From the IMG/VR virus record IMGVR_UViG_3300020215_000091, positions 1 through 41,009 of that record: a stretch of DNA of 41,009 nucleotides; one strand, 5' to 3'. Source of the DNA: a virus. The notes under the pieces were generated by a model, which was not told the origin of the DNA, ran no database searches, and saw only the letters and a program-made list of their open reading frames with translations. Shown piece by piece: positions 6,803-13,862 of the stretch (positions are counted from its first letter, which is position 1; the number at the start of each line of letters is the position of its first letter). The position numbers and the translations under genes were made by a program.

Positions 6803-8671
6803 TCATATGGCCCCCGTGGCTCCGGGCGGCACAGCCGGCATCCCCGCCGGTTGCACCGCTCCGCCCTGGGCAAGCCCGTTAAAAATCTGATCCATGAGCG
6901 CCTTGATCTCGGGATCTGACTTGATGAGGTCCTGGTAGTCCGGGACCTCGGCCGCCTGCAAGAGGCGCTTAAAGATTTCCTGGGGACGGGACATGATGAA
7001 GAGCCTCGGCTCTTTCATGACCTCGACCAAGAGCTCGCGAAGCTTCTGCTGCAGCTCAAGGCGCGAAACAAACTGCGTGATGCCGACAGCTTTAAAGTCA
7101 TAGGCCATATCGCCTTGGGATGCGATCTTATTGAAATCAAGCTTCGGCACCTTCGTCGTGGTCTTCCTCATGGCGCCGGTCATGGGGTCGGGCGTTTCGA
7201 CTTCCACCTCGCGGAGACCGATGATCCTGTCAATCAGCGCTTGATTAAAAAATTTCGGGTTAAAGAGGATCTTAAAGACCATCCGGACGAGCGGCACGAT
7301 GTAGTCTTTTTCAACGAACCGCGCCGCCTTTAAGAAGCGGTTGTCGGCCATTTGAAGCTTTGCGTTATACTCGCCGAGCGTTGTCGAGCCGCCGGCGTCC
7401 GCGCCCTGGATTTGGCGCAAAACCCCGCTTGCCTCTTGCTGGAACTGGTCTAAGACCGTGATGCCGCGGATGATCTGGTCGAGCGCCGAGATCCCCTGGC
7501 GCGTGAGAAGCACCGCCTGGTGCGGGTTGTCCTTAAAGCGCCAGACGGCCTTCGGCTTGTACTCGATAGAGGCTTTGTCCTTCACCTTGCTTTCGTCGAT
7601 CATGGCGATGTCGAAGGAGCAAATCTTTAGCGAATCAAATCCAAGGTTCACCATCGAGTTCATAAGGTCCTGAAGGTCGACCGAGTTTTCGCAGAAGCCC
7701 AGGCCGTAGGTGTCGTATTTGCGCGGCTTGGTCCGGCAGATCACGACAGGCGTGAGGCCAAAGTCGTTCTGGTCATCCCGGAGAAGGAATTTGCCGTTGG
7801 CAACGGCGATGATCCGCTGCTCGTAGACGTAATGCGCGGGCTTCTTCGGGTCTTTTTCCTGGTTTTTCTTGGAAAGCCCCCAGAATTCGACGACGTTTAA
7901 TTCCGCGTACTGCGAAGGGATCGTGTAGCTTGTGCCGTCGAAACCCTTGACAGTCATGAGCGCCTTTTCGCCTTCGTTTTGCGGCCTTGCAGCGTTGGCC
8001 TCCGACTCCATCATCTCAAGCATCGCCTTGATGCGGTCTTTCGAGTACATGGGGAATGCCGACTCGGCGCTTTCGATAAGCTGCGTGATGGTCTTCGGGT
8101 ATTCGTCGCAGATCCATTTGGCCTTGTAAAAGCGATGGCCGCACGCGGGGTCGAATTTCAGGTAGTGCGGCGAGCGCCAGGTAAAGGTTAAGCCCTTCCG
8201 GTCCTGGGCGACGCCAATCTTTAAAAAAGCGGTCCCGATGTCGGTTGCTTCCTTCAGGACAAACTCGTTCTCGAAATGGAACTCGCCGCGGGAGAAGACG
8301 GCGTCGATGAGCTCCATGATGTAGCCGGCCTCTTCCTTGTCGTTTTCTTCGACGCCCTGGATGTCATAGAAGCGCGGCTGGCCGAAAAGGATCTTGTCGA
8401 GGTAGGCAAAAGCGGTCTCAGATGTCTTTGCTTGCTGCGGGATAAAGACGCGCGACTGCCAGTCCTCCTTCTCATCCCAATCGTCCGGGTGCTGGCAGCG
8501 GATCTGCGACTCGATCACGTTCCACTTGCCGGTAAAGCGGTCGCGGTACTTCACGCCCTCATCGTTGCAAGAAGCGACAAAATTAATGATCGCCTGCTCG
8601 GAGTCCGATGGGGCCAGGACCTTAGGCGCCTTGGTCTTTTTGTCCTTGGTTTCTTTGAGCGGTTTTTTCAC
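6803..8671 (-). CDS. Portal protein
   Basis: 622 aa from GTG at 8671, which overlaps the preceding TGA as GTGA. A TTG 34 codons further upstream opens the same frame but would overlap the previous gene by about 100 bases. Length and features such as QSRVFIPQQAKTSETAFAYLDKILFG, DIGTAFLKIG, YDTYGLGFCENSVDLQDLMN and a Q-rich helical ending fit the large portal/head-tail connector proteins of podoviruses. It forms the dodecameric DNA channel at one capsid vertex and docks the terminase. The C-terminus is Gly/Pro-rich. Confidence 0.88.
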   Translation of the reverse strand: MKKPLKETKDKKTKAPKVLAPSDSEQAIINFVASCNDEGVKYRDRFTGKWNVIESQIRCQHPDDWDEKEDWQSRVFIPQQAKTSETAFAYLDKILFGQPRFYDIQGVEENDKEEAGYIMELIDAVFSRGEFHFENEFVLKEATDIGTAFLKIGVAQDRKGLTFTWRSPHYLKFDPACGHRFYKAKWICDEYPKTITQLIESAESAFPMYSKDRIKAMLEMMESEANAARPQNEGEKALMTVKGFDGTSYTIPSQYAELNVVEFWGLSKKNQEKDPKKPAHYVYEQRIIAVANGKFLLRDDQNDFGLTPVVICRTKPRKYDTYGLGFCENSVDLQDLMNSMVNLGFDSLKICSFDIAMIDESKVKDKASIEYKPKAVWRFKDNPHQAVLLTRQGISALDQIIRGITVLDQFQQEASGVLRQIQGADAGGSTTLGEYNAKLQMADNRFLKAARFVEKDYIVPLVRMVFKILFNPKFFNQALIDRIIGLREVEVETPDPMTGAMRKTTTKVPKLDFNKIASQGDMAYDFKAVGITQFVSRLELQQKLRELLVEVMKEPRLFIMSRPQEIFKRLLQAAEVPDYQDLIKSDPEIKALMDQIFNGLAQGGAVQPAGMPAVPPGATGAI

Positions 8672-8886
8672 TTCGTAAGCGGCTTTTCTTCTTTCGAGCC
8701 TTGCAAAATCGTTTTGTGATCGGCGCGGATCAAGCTCGGGCAGCTCTGGCGGATCGCGTACTGCGCGAAGCAACGGTTGTTGATGTAATGCTGCTTAAAC
8801 TGGCAACAGTCGCGTGTTCCGCAGTAATATTTCTTCGGCTCATCGCCTAAAGCTTTTCTCTCGTGACCGTTTTGCATCGTATGCAA
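8668..8886 (-). CDS. 72-aa cysteine-rich protein between terminase and portal
   Basis: Begins at TTG 8886, nine bases after AAAGGA; an in-frame ATG at 8877 is the alternative. Cysteines are clustered (YYCGTRDCC, NNRC, RQSC), suggesting a metal site. The TGA is overlapped by the portal GTG. The first 40 bases overlap the preceding 37-aa gene in another frame. A chain of overlapping starts through TerL, 37 aa, 72 aa and portal argues that all are translated. No family recognised. Confidence 0.6.
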   Translation of the reverse strand: MHTMQNGHERKALGDEPKKYYCGTRDCCQFKQHYINNRCFAQYAIRQSCPSLIRADHKTILQGSKEEKPLTK

Positions 8887-8960
8887 TATGCGCCGTCCTT
8901 TGTTTGGTAGTCCCGAATCCCTTGTCCACAGCCGTTGCAGTAATACGCCTCGCCAATCAC
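8847..8960 (-). CDS. 37-aa zinc-ribbon microprotein
   Basis: Begins with GTG at 8960 in a GTGA overlap with the terminase stop and ends with TAG at 8847-8849. It has a clean two-knuckle zinc ribbon: CNGCGQ near residues 8-13 and CIRCKT near 26-31. Almost nothing lies outside the ribbon, and it is too short for most gene callers. It may assist the packaging motor or bind nucleic acid; that is a guess from position. Confidence 0.65.
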   Translation of the reverse strand: MIGEAYYCNGCGQGIRDYQTKDGAYCIRCKTVTREKL

Positions 8961-10315
8961 CAGCCGGCGGCCCCGGAATAAACCGCTTTTTTGCGCTCGT
9001 GCGGGTAAACACCCGAGGCTTCGCCCCTGAAATAATCAACGTCTCTTAAGCCCCAGATGCCGTAAACATAGGCGTCGGCGTCATCGGGCGAGCGGCCCAG
9101 GCGCTCTTTGGTCTTTTCCTTGGGCTCAAGCTTTAAGAAACCCTTCGAGTTGATCGCCTTGGGCTCAAAGCGGACGGCCGTGAGTTGCTTTTTAAGCTCC
9201 GGGTCCTCGAAGTGCTCGATCTCCCTGGCCTGAATCTGGGTTTGAAGGTAGGCCCACATTTCGGCGCGGAGGTTCGCCCAGCGCTCAGGGTCTGTTGCGC
9301 GGTCCGAAGAGACAATCCGGATCACGTTCTTTCCCATTTCCTGAAGGCGGTCGCAGATGCCGGCGCCAATGCCGATAGCGTCGATGGCAAAGTCTGAAAT
9401 CCCATGCTTTTGGGCGGTAATCAAAAGCTCGCCCACGATCTTCATCGTGTCGTTTAAGTGAAGTGTCCGCTTTTCAACAACGCGCGTATTCTCAAACACC
9501 ATGACCACGCAGGCGTCGCCGCCCTGAGAGGGGTCGCAAGAGATGATCTTTTTCGTGAACTGATGGTCGTGGAAGACACCTTTTAAGTTGTCGATCATTT
9601 CATTCGTGATGAGAATCGGAATGTCATCGTCGCTTAAGGGCTCCCCGAGCCAGATATGCCGGTAATCGGCTTCGGACTTTTCCTTGCAGATCCGCGCCTC
9701 TTCGATCATGGCCTGCGGGCAATGCGGGTTCTCGTGGTAGTCGATGTGGATTGAAAGGCAATCGGGTCGGCTGAAGAATGCGACATAAACCGGGTCGTCT
9801 GTGACAAGGCGGTTCATTGTCCAGAAGACCTTTGCCTTTTCTTTTCGGATCGTGGGGATGATGACGTCGAGCGTCTGTTTCGTGATGGCCTGGGCCTCGT
9901 CGACCCAGAGGATGTCGACGCCTTCGATGCCCTTGATGTTGATGACGCCCTGCTCGCGGAAGCCGCGGAACCTGATGGCCGAGCCGGAAACCCGGTGGAT
10001 GATCTCTGTTTTTTGAATCTCGAAGTTTAGGTTGTATTTCAGAACGAGGTCTTTCAGGATCGTGTACACGGACTCTTCGATCGAGTTTTGAATTTCACGG
10101 CCGCAGACGATGCGGATGCGCTTTTTCTCGGCGAGGTAGAGAAGAAACCGCGCAACGGTGTGGGACTTGGCGCTTGACCGGCCGCCGTCGATCAGGAAAT
10201 ATCGAAAGTCGTTAAAGCGCGTGATGACCGGCATGAGCTTCGGCGGGGGATTGAGCATTTCTGGAAGCTCCATTTCGAGTTCAGTCGCCGACGTGGAATT
10301 CTGCAATGCGCCCAC
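8957..10315 (-). CDS. terL: Terminase large subunit
   Basis: 452 aa. The ATPase domain carries a Walker A-like GGRSSAKSH (residues about 44-52) and Walker B ILWVDEAQ (about 135-142). The C-terminal RNase H-like nuclease has acidic residues in ISCDPSQGGD (D261) and FAIDAIGIG (D312) and a late SPDDADAYVYG motif, as in PBSX/Terminase_3-type subunits. It cuts concatemers and drives DNA into the procapsid through the portal. The GTG start overlaps the small-subunit gene by 35 bases; an ATG at 10273 is an alternative. Confidence 0.92.
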   Translation of the reverse strand: MGALQNSTSATELEMELPEMLNPPPKLMPVITRFNDFRYFLIDGGRSSAKSHTVARFLLYLAEKKRIRIVCGREIQNSIEESVYTILKDLVLKYNLNFEIQKTEIIHRVSGSAIRFRGFREQGVINIKGIEGVDILWVDEAQAITKQTLDVIIPTIRKEKAKVFWTMNRLVTDDPVYVAFFSRPDCLSIHIDYHENPHCPQAMIEEARICKEKSEADYRHIWLGEPLSDDDIPILITNEMIDNLKGVFHDHQFTKKIISCDPSQGGDACVVMVFENTRVVEKRTLHLNDTMKIVGELLITAQKHGISDFAIDAIGIGAGICDRLQEMGKNVIRIVSSDRATDPERWANLRAEMWAYLQTQIQAREIEHFEDPELKKQLTAVRFEPKAINSKGFLKLEPKEKTKERLGRSPDDADAYVYGIWGLRDVDYFRGEASGVYPHERKKAVYSGAAGW

Positions 10316-10571
10316 CGATTTTTATAGTGGCCATTTGTACGACGTGATCAACCGAGCCTTCGATCTGCTGCACCGGCTTTCCAAAGCCGCGCTCAAGGAT
10401 GATTTCAGCGGCGCGAAGCCGCACCTTTTCGTCTTTGCTTTCGAGGAGCGCGACAATCGTGTTAAAGGCGTCGATGGAGCGCTCGCGAGCAAGAGGCCCG
10501 ATGGTGTCTTTGGGCCTGCCGGCGGGGTTGCCGCTTATGCCTTTCGTCCAGGTCGGGTTACCGCGGGGCAT
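10281..10571 (-). CDS. terS: Terminase small subunit-like protein
   Basis: 96 aa from ATG 10571, preceded by AAAGGCG at six bases; a TTG seven codons upstream also opens the frame. The N-terminus has the GNPAGRPK signature seen in DUF5681-type proteins that often sit directly before large terminases. The middle is helical (VRLRAAEIILERGFGKP). Position, size and the overlap with terL support the DNA-recognition subunit of the packaging motor. It could instead be a separate DUF5681 protein. Confidence 0.7.
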   Translation of the reverse strand: MPRGNPTWTKGISGNPAGRPKDTIGPLARERSIDAFNTIVALLESKDEKVRLRAAEIILERGFGKPVQQIEGSVDHVVQMATIKIGGRIAEFHVGD

Positions 10572-10704
10572 TTGATTCGCCTTTGTTGGCAAATTTCGTT
10601 AAACGCACAAAACGCAGAAAGGATTGGACGACTTTCGCAACCAGGACCGCGAGGCTGAGGAGGCAGAGCGCCAAGCCCGTCCAGGCGTAGAGGGTTGAGG
10701 GCAT
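10558..10704 (-). CDS. 48-aa single-span membrane protein
   Basis: Has one hydrophobic segment of about 20 residues (YAWTGLALCLLSLAVLVAKV) followed by a basic tail, so N-out/C-in topology is likely. Its ATG overlaps the previous TAA by one base (TAATG), and its end overlaps the small terminase start by 14 bases. A holin or membrane-targeting role is possible for a small protein at the head of a late operon, but nothing proves it. Confidence 0.6.
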   Translation of the reverse strand: MPSTLYAWTGLALCLLSLAVLVAKVVQSFLRFVRLTKFANKGESNAPR

Positions 10705-10889
10705 TAGTTGAGCCTTGCGTCGAAGTAGGCCATGGTCTCGAAGTCGAGTACCAGGGTGCCGTGTTTTACGAGAAAAGCGCTGACTTGGCGGCGCCGGCGC
10801 ATGTCGACGATGGCTTTTTGGATCTCGGAGACGGCGAGCTCGATGGGTCTGAGCGTGCCGTGGATGTGGCGCGGTTCGATCTTTTTCAT
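10704..10889 (-). CDS. 61-aa first gene of the late (packaging) operon, unknown
   Basis: Begins MKKIEPRHIHGTLRPIEL and contains a basic RRRR segment, so nucleic-acid binding is possible. Its ATG overlaps the stop of a 28-codon leader ORF (ATGA), and a terminator-like hairpin lies just upstream inside that leader. No strong ribosome site of its own is seen, which suggests expression by translational coupling to the leader. Confidence 0.6.
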   Translation of the reverse strand: MKKIEPRHIHGTLRPIELAVSEIQKAIVDMRRRRQVSAFLVKHGTLVLDFETMAYFDARLN

Positions 10890-10972
10890 CGAACCCAAAA
10901 GAAACCGCGAGAGCCCCTTGGAGGACCCTCGCGGTAGTCACAAGGCTTCCCGGCCGTTGTGGAGAAATTCAT
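10886..10972 (-). CDS. 28-codon leader peptide ORF of the late operon
   Basis: ATG at 10972 follows GGAG by six bases. The peptide starts MNFSTTAGKPCDYREG and ends FFWVR. Its coding sequence passes right through the hairpin of the terminator at 10897-10935, and its TGA overlaps the ATG of the next gene. The ribosome site and ATG lie inside a hairpin (10946-11000). This arrangement resembles a leader peptide of an attenuator. It could also simply be a very small structural gene. Confidence 0.5.
   Translation of the reverse strand: MNFSTTAGKPCDYREGPPRGSRGFFWVR
10897..10935 (-). terminator. Intrinsic terminator in the late leader
   Basis: On the minus strand ACCGCGAG pairs with CTCGCGGT around a GC-rich loop, followed at once by TTTCTTTT. 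It stands between the late promoter and the first late gene, so it would block late transcription unless bypassed. Confidence 0.7.
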
Positions 10973-11000
10973 GCTTGTCTCCGCTCCATCGGCCGGGAAG
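10946..11000 (-). promoter_or_regulatory. Leader hairpin enclosing a ribosome site and start codon
   Basis: Perfect 11-base inverted repeat CTTCCCGGCCG (10946-10956) and CGGCCGGGAAG (10990-11000). Inside it, on the minus strand, GGAGA pairs with TCTCC, leaving ATG at 10972 in the loop. The Shine-Dalgarno of the leader ORF would be hidden in this fold, so translation of the leader could be switched by a protein, RNA or temperature. Confidence 0.65.
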
Positions 11001-11012
11001 ACGACTGCGGAT

Positions 11013-11059
11013 AGGAATTTCCCTACTTAAATTATCAGGGATTCCCCTATGACTTACAA
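11013..11059 (-). promoter_or_regulatory. Late promoter with two operator-like dyads
   Basis: On the minus strand TTGTAA (11054-11059) and GATAAT (11031-11036) are separated by 17 bases, a good sigma-70 spacing. Two 12-base near-palindromes, AGGGATTCCCCT (11037-11048) and AGGAATTTCCCT (11013-11024), lie with centres 24 bases apart, one in the spacer and one at the expected transcription start. They look like binding sites for a dimeric regulator. Confidence 0.65.
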
Positions 11060-11087
11060 CAAGAGAAAGTCACGATTGTAAAAATGT

Positions 11088-11258
11088 TTACTTGAGGCGG
11101 TAGACTTTCATTTCGCGCATGACGATCTTGATGCCGAGTTTGCCGGCGGCGTAGCGTAGCGCCAGGTAGTCGACGCGGCTTTCGATCTGGATAGGCTTTC
11201 CGACCTCGAGCTTGGCGGCTTCTTGCTTCCAGTAGCCCCAGGGTCTGCGAGACTTCAT
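11088..11258 (-). CDS. 56-aa conserved-looking small phage protein
   Basis: Starts MKSRRPWGYWKQEAAKLEVG and ends VMREMKVYRLK. Half the residues are charged or aromatic and it reads as a compact mixed alpha/beta protein. It ends just above the late promoter and is the last gene of the early operon. The ribosome site is weak. Function unknown. Confidence 0.6.
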   Translation of the reverse strand: MKSRRPWGYWKQEAAKLEVGKPIQIESRVDYLALRYAAGKLGIKIVMREMKVYRLK

Positions 11259-11265
11259 GATGCGT

Positions 11266-11442
11266 TCATCGATTATGAAAATTTTTATCTAACGCATAGA
11301 CAAGAGACAACGAACCAAGAAGGACAGTCGTTAGAACAAATGGGAAATCGTACCAATCGTCGGAACCTATAGACAGCTTGTGCCTGATCCAAAACGCGCC
11401 CCACAAAAAGACAAACGGCAAGATAAGCAGCAACTTCTTCAT
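11266..11442 (-). CDS. 58-aa two-span membrane protein
   Basis: ATG 11442 is preceded by GGGAGGGG, a strong ribosome site, which decides against the longer open frame upstream. Two hydrophobic segments are visible: LLLILPFVFLWGAFWI near the N-terminus and FVLTTVLLGSLSLVYAL near the C-terminus. A role at the host membrane is expected. No named family recognised. Confidence 0.65.
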   Translation of the reverse strand: MKKLLLILPFVFLWGAFWIRHKLSIGSDDWYDFPFVLTTVLLGSLSLVYALDKNFHNR

Positions 11443-11453
11443 TTCCCCTCCCT

Positions 11454-11612
11454 TTAGAGAATTGCCCGCAGTTCCCGGCACAAGATAAACTGCGCCTGTT
11501 TTTTCTCGCACCTTAAGCAGAAGCGGTAGTCTTCATGGCCGAACATCACGGGCCTCCGATTCCACGCACCCCACTTATGAAAAAAGATGCACCTGGAAAT
11601 CCGAATCCTCAT
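11454..11612 (-). CDS. 52-aa cysteine-containing small protein (CxxC)
   Basis: Starts MRIRISRCIFFHKWGAWNRR and has an FCLRCEKK knuckle, the pattern (CxxxHKW...CxxCG/E) seen in many small phage proteins thought to bind zinc. An internal ATG at 11546 has an excellent GGAGG site six bases away and would give a 30-aa form. Both share the same TAA at 11454. Function unknown. Confidence 0.55.
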   Translation of the reverse strand: MRIRISRCIFFHKWGAWNRRPVMFGHEDYRFCLRCEKKQAQFILCRELRAIL

Positions 11613-11640
11613 TTCACGCGCCCCAAGGAAACCTGACGGG

Positions 11641-11928
11641 TCACGCCTTACCTCGGGCGCGGATGGCGCGTTCTATCTTCGGCGGGATTTCCTGTTTGAT
11701 CCCTCCATCGGTGCGGTAGTAAGGCTTGCCGTCCTCCCAGATAAACAAGCGCTTCCACGCCTCTCGCTCGGCTTCGACGGCTTCGCGGAGAGCAGAGGCA
11801 AGTCGCTCAATCATCGTTTCCATGCTCATCGAGTGAGCATCTGACCACTCCTTTTGAAACGGGTGCGGCTCAGGATTGAGAAGCGAGGCGATTACCTCCC
11901 GCGCCTTGGCGGTGTACGGGTCGCTCAC
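11641..11928 (-). CDS. Hypothetical phage protein, 95 aa
   Basis: Helical and charged (SMSMETMIERLASALREAVEAEREAWKRL). Begins MSDPYTAKAREVIASLL; an ATGA-type overlap with the preceding gene's stop suggests coupled translation. It belongs to a run of small early genes with no recognisable catalytic motif. Confidence 0.65.
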   Translation of the reverse strand: MSDPYTAKAREVIASLLNPEPHPFQKEWSDAHSMSMETMIERLASALREAVEAEREAWKRLFIWEDGKPYYRTDGGIKQEIPPKIERAIRARGKA

Positions 11929-12305
11929 GATTTAAGCCTCCTATTGACCTCATCGACGGTGAGGATTTTGGATTCGAGGAGGTGAATTAAAAGCATCGCT
12001 CGTGCGTTAGTTTCGGTGTCGGCGTATCCATGTACAACGCCGTGCCAAAGGACAAGCCAATTGCCACAATCGAGCGTCGGCAGACGATAATCTAGCAAGA
12101 GTCCCAGCTCCGCGACGGTGAAGGCGGCGACACGGCGGTGCATCATTTCTGCCGAATACCCGTAGTCCACGCTACGAACGATCCACTCGTCAGGATGTGG
12201 GGCTAAACAATTAATCCAATAAAACGCGCTCTCCTGGGCTACCCCAAGATCACGGAGCTTGCGGGCGTGTCCGAGGCTACAGACCTGGCGTTCGAGGGGG
12301 ATCAC
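11925..12305 (-). CDS. Conserved phage protein with VCSLGHARKLRDLGV motif
   Basis: 126 aa from GTG 12305, in a GTGA overlap with the preceding stop; upstream extensions of the frame are not supported. The N-terminal pattern VCS..HARKLRDLGV.QES.FYW is widespread in phage and prophage hypothetical proteins of this size and probably defines one family. A TVAELGLLLDYRLP segment follows, then a helical C-terminus. The biochemical role is unknown to me. Confidence 0.7.
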   Translation of the reverse strand: MIPLERQVCSLGHARKLRDLGVAQESAFYWINCLAPHPDEWIVRSVDYGYSAEMMHRRVAAFTVAELGLLLDYRLPTLDCGNWLVLWHGVVHGYADTETNARAMLLIHLLESKILTVDEVNRRLKS

Positions 12306-12622
12306 TTCCCGACCTCCTTTTCGATTTGGGCGAGGGCTTCTTTTGCATCGCGCGCTAGGTTGCAAACCTGAGTGCATTCGTCTTCCATTCGGTGAACATG
12401 TAGGCAGCCCGAAGCCCTCCAAAGAATTTGTCGCGCCCCCATGAGCAGGCTGCGGAGGTGGGCGATCTCTTTCCTGGTGTCCGCAAGTTCTGCTCTTACG
12501 GATGGCTGTGCAGCAAGGCTAGCCATTAATTTGATATTTTCTTTGACTAGCTTTCGGCACTCGTCTCGAAGCATTGTCTCGGTCATCATATCTATTTGGT
12601 CTGGGTAGGATTCTTCCATCAT
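12302..12622 (-). CDS. Coiled-coil hypothetical protein, 106 aa
   Basis: Residues about 18-60 are heptad-rich (LRDECRKLVKENIKLMASL; ELADTRKEIAHLRSLL). Three cysteines and two histidines follow in SGCLHVHRMEDECTQVC. ATGA/GTGA overlaps link it to both neighbours. Probably oligomeric. No function can be assigned. Confidence 0.6.
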   Translation of the reverse strand: MMEESYPDQIDMMTETMLRDECRKLVKENIKLMASLAAQPSVRAELADTRKEIAHLRSLLMGARQILWRASGCLHVHRMEDECTQVCNLARDAKEALAQIEKEVGK

Positions 12623-13005
12623 GGCCTGTAACTCCCGTCGCCTTCTTTAAGCGCCTGGTCCAGTGACCGCTCAAGAGAGCCTTTTAATTTTTTCAACGTC
12701 TCAATCTCCTTCTCCGCCGCTTCGAGCTTGGCTTTGAGGTCGGAGATTATTTTGTTCGATTTTTCGGCACTTTCATGGAATTGGTCATGTTCTATGCCCT
12801 TTAAAGCGAAAGCGAATTTGTAAACGTCACGTTCTCTCTCCACCTCTTCGAGCTTAGCTTCAAGGGCGGAGAGGCGGGCGTCTTTGGCTTCGAGGGCTTG
12901 AATTATCCATTTGCGCCGATTTTTTATCGCTATGTCGTCATAGACGGCTGGATGAATTGGCAGAACTTTTTCGACAATCTCCTCGTTCGTCGGCTTGTCG
13001 TTCAT
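12619..13005 (-). CDS. Coiled-coil hypothetical protein, 128 aa
   Basis: ATG 13005 has GGAGGAG upstream and overlaps the preceding stop (ATGA), so it is preferred to a start 11 codons earlier. A globular N-terminus (IHPAVYDDIAIKNRRKWII) is followed by a long heptad-repeat helix through the rest (LEAKLEEVERERDVYKF; LKAKLEAAEKEIETLKKLKG). It shares the coiled-coil style of the next gene. Role unknown. Confidence 0.65.
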   Translation of the reverse strand: MNDKPTNEEIVEKVLPIHPAVYDDIAIKNRRKWIIQALEAKDARLSALEAKLEEVERERDVYKFAFALKGIEHDQFHESAEKSNKIISDLKAKLEAAEKEIETLKKLKGSLERSLDQALKEGDGSYRP

Positions 13006-13142
13006 TTCTGCTCCTCCGCCATTTGGTTGTACCTCCATGCTTCTTCCGATTCAGGTGTTCGCGAGATCCAGCAGACGGCGGTTAGGAGGCAGAGCATGAA
13101 GCCGACGAGAAGCCAGTAAAAAGCGCCGTGGTAGGTTTTCAT
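13002..13142 (-). CDS. 46-aa single-span membrane protein
   Basis: MKTYHGAFYWLLVGFMLCLL begins a hydrophobic span, followed by an acidic, polar tail. ATGA overlaps connect it to the endonuclease-like gene upstream and to the coiled-coil gene downstream. Its small size keeps it out of many annotations, but the overlaps at both ends support translation. Confidence 0.6.
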   Translation of the reverse strand: MKTYHGAFYWLLVGFMLCLLTAVCWISRTPESEEAWRYNQMAEEQK

Positions 13143-13561
13143 GCGGAGTCTCCTTTCGGGATCACGATTTCGACAAGCCTCGGCTGCCGATAGTGGCCTT
13201 TCCATATCTCGAGCGGCCCGGGGCCGCGGCTTTTCCAGAGTTTCTTGCAGATCCGGTATCGGGCATCTTCTAAGCCCTTGGCTTCGGCCCAAGTTTTTTC
13301 TCCGGTCTTGTTGTCGATGAATGAGAAATCCACGGCCCAGTCGATGCCGTCGCCAAGGTCGACGCGGCGCTGCTGTTTCAGATCGCGGATTTCGCCGGCC
13401 TTTTCGCGTAGTTTCATAATGCCGTGGACAGCGCGTTCGAGTTTCGAGCCGCGCGGCGTGCCGGCCAGGCGATTCAAGAGCGGGTCGACGTTGAATTTCG
13501 TCTTTCGCCGCAGCGGGGCTTTGCGCTTGAGTCCGTTCCACTTCGAGATGTCGTAGCCCAT
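13139..13561 (-). CDS. DUF1064-like PD-(D/E)xK endonuclease
   Basis: 140 aa. The core DFSFIDNKTGEKTWAEAKG (D78, E93, K95) matches the D-x(n)-ExK nuclease motif, and the following LEDARYRICKKLWK helix is as in DUF1064 phage proteins. This family is related to Holliday-junction or repair nucleases and usually sits near replication genes, as here. The ATG overlaps the previous TAA by one base. The exact DNA substrate cannot be read from sequence. Confidence 0.7.
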   Translation of the reverse strand: MGYDISKWNGLKRKAPLRRKTKFNVDPLLNRLAGTPRGSKLERAVHGIMKLREKAGEIRDLKQQRRVDLGDGIDWAVDFSFIDNKTGEKTWAEAKGLEDARYRICKKLWKSRGPGPLEIWKGHYRQPRLVEIVIPKGDSA

Positions 13562-13680
13562 TATTTTTTCTTCAAAATGCTGATGTGCCGGCCGTCGTAG
13601 AAGGGGACGCGGGAGGCGTGCCAGTTGTAGTGCTGGCCGTATAGGCGGTGCCAGACATCCCGCTCGGTCAGACCGTGCAT
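13561..13680 (-). CDS. 39-aa small protein, unknown
   Basis: Peptide rich in His, Tyr and Trp (MHGLTERDVWHRLYGQHYNW) ending in KKK. GAGAG lies about five bases before the ATG. It overlaps the HTH gene by 13 bases, and its TAA overlaps the nuclease ATG by one base. Composition is not random-looking, and the chained overlaps support it. Confidence 0.55.
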   Translation of the reverse strand: MHGLTERDVWHRLYGQHYNWHASRVPFYDGRHISILKKK

Positions 13681-13862
13681 TTTTCTCTCATCCAGGCCTC
13701 GAGGCTTTCCCGGTGGAAGCGCCAGGTGCCGCCCAGTTTTACGCCGGGAAGTGCTTTTTGCTTCATGAGGCGGTAGATCGTTCCTTCGCTGAGCTGGATG
13801 AGCTCGGCGGCCTCTGAGAGTTTCAAAAACGGGCTTTTGATTTCGACGGTTTCACGGTTCAT
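13668..13862 (-). CDS. Excisionase/MerR-like helix-turn-helix protein
   Basis: 64 aa. LKLSEAAELIQLSEGTIYRL is a typical HTH_17 helix-turn-helix, followed by the wing LPGVKLGGTWRFHRESLEAWM found in excisionase-family DNA-binding proteins. It could act as excisionase partner to the integrase, or as an early transcription regulator; its distance from int (9 kb) favours the latter slightly. ATGA overlap with the previous stop. Confidence 0.8.
   Translation of the reverse strand: MNRETVEIKSPFLKLSEAAELIQLSEGTIYRLMKQKALPGVKLGGTWRFHRESLEAWMREKCTV

Noticed and set aside
8672-8773. Longer portal start at TTG 8773
   Set aside because: It lacks a ribosome site and would overlap the 72-aa Cys-rich gene by about 100 bases. 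GTG 8671 in a GTGA overlap fits the genome's habit.
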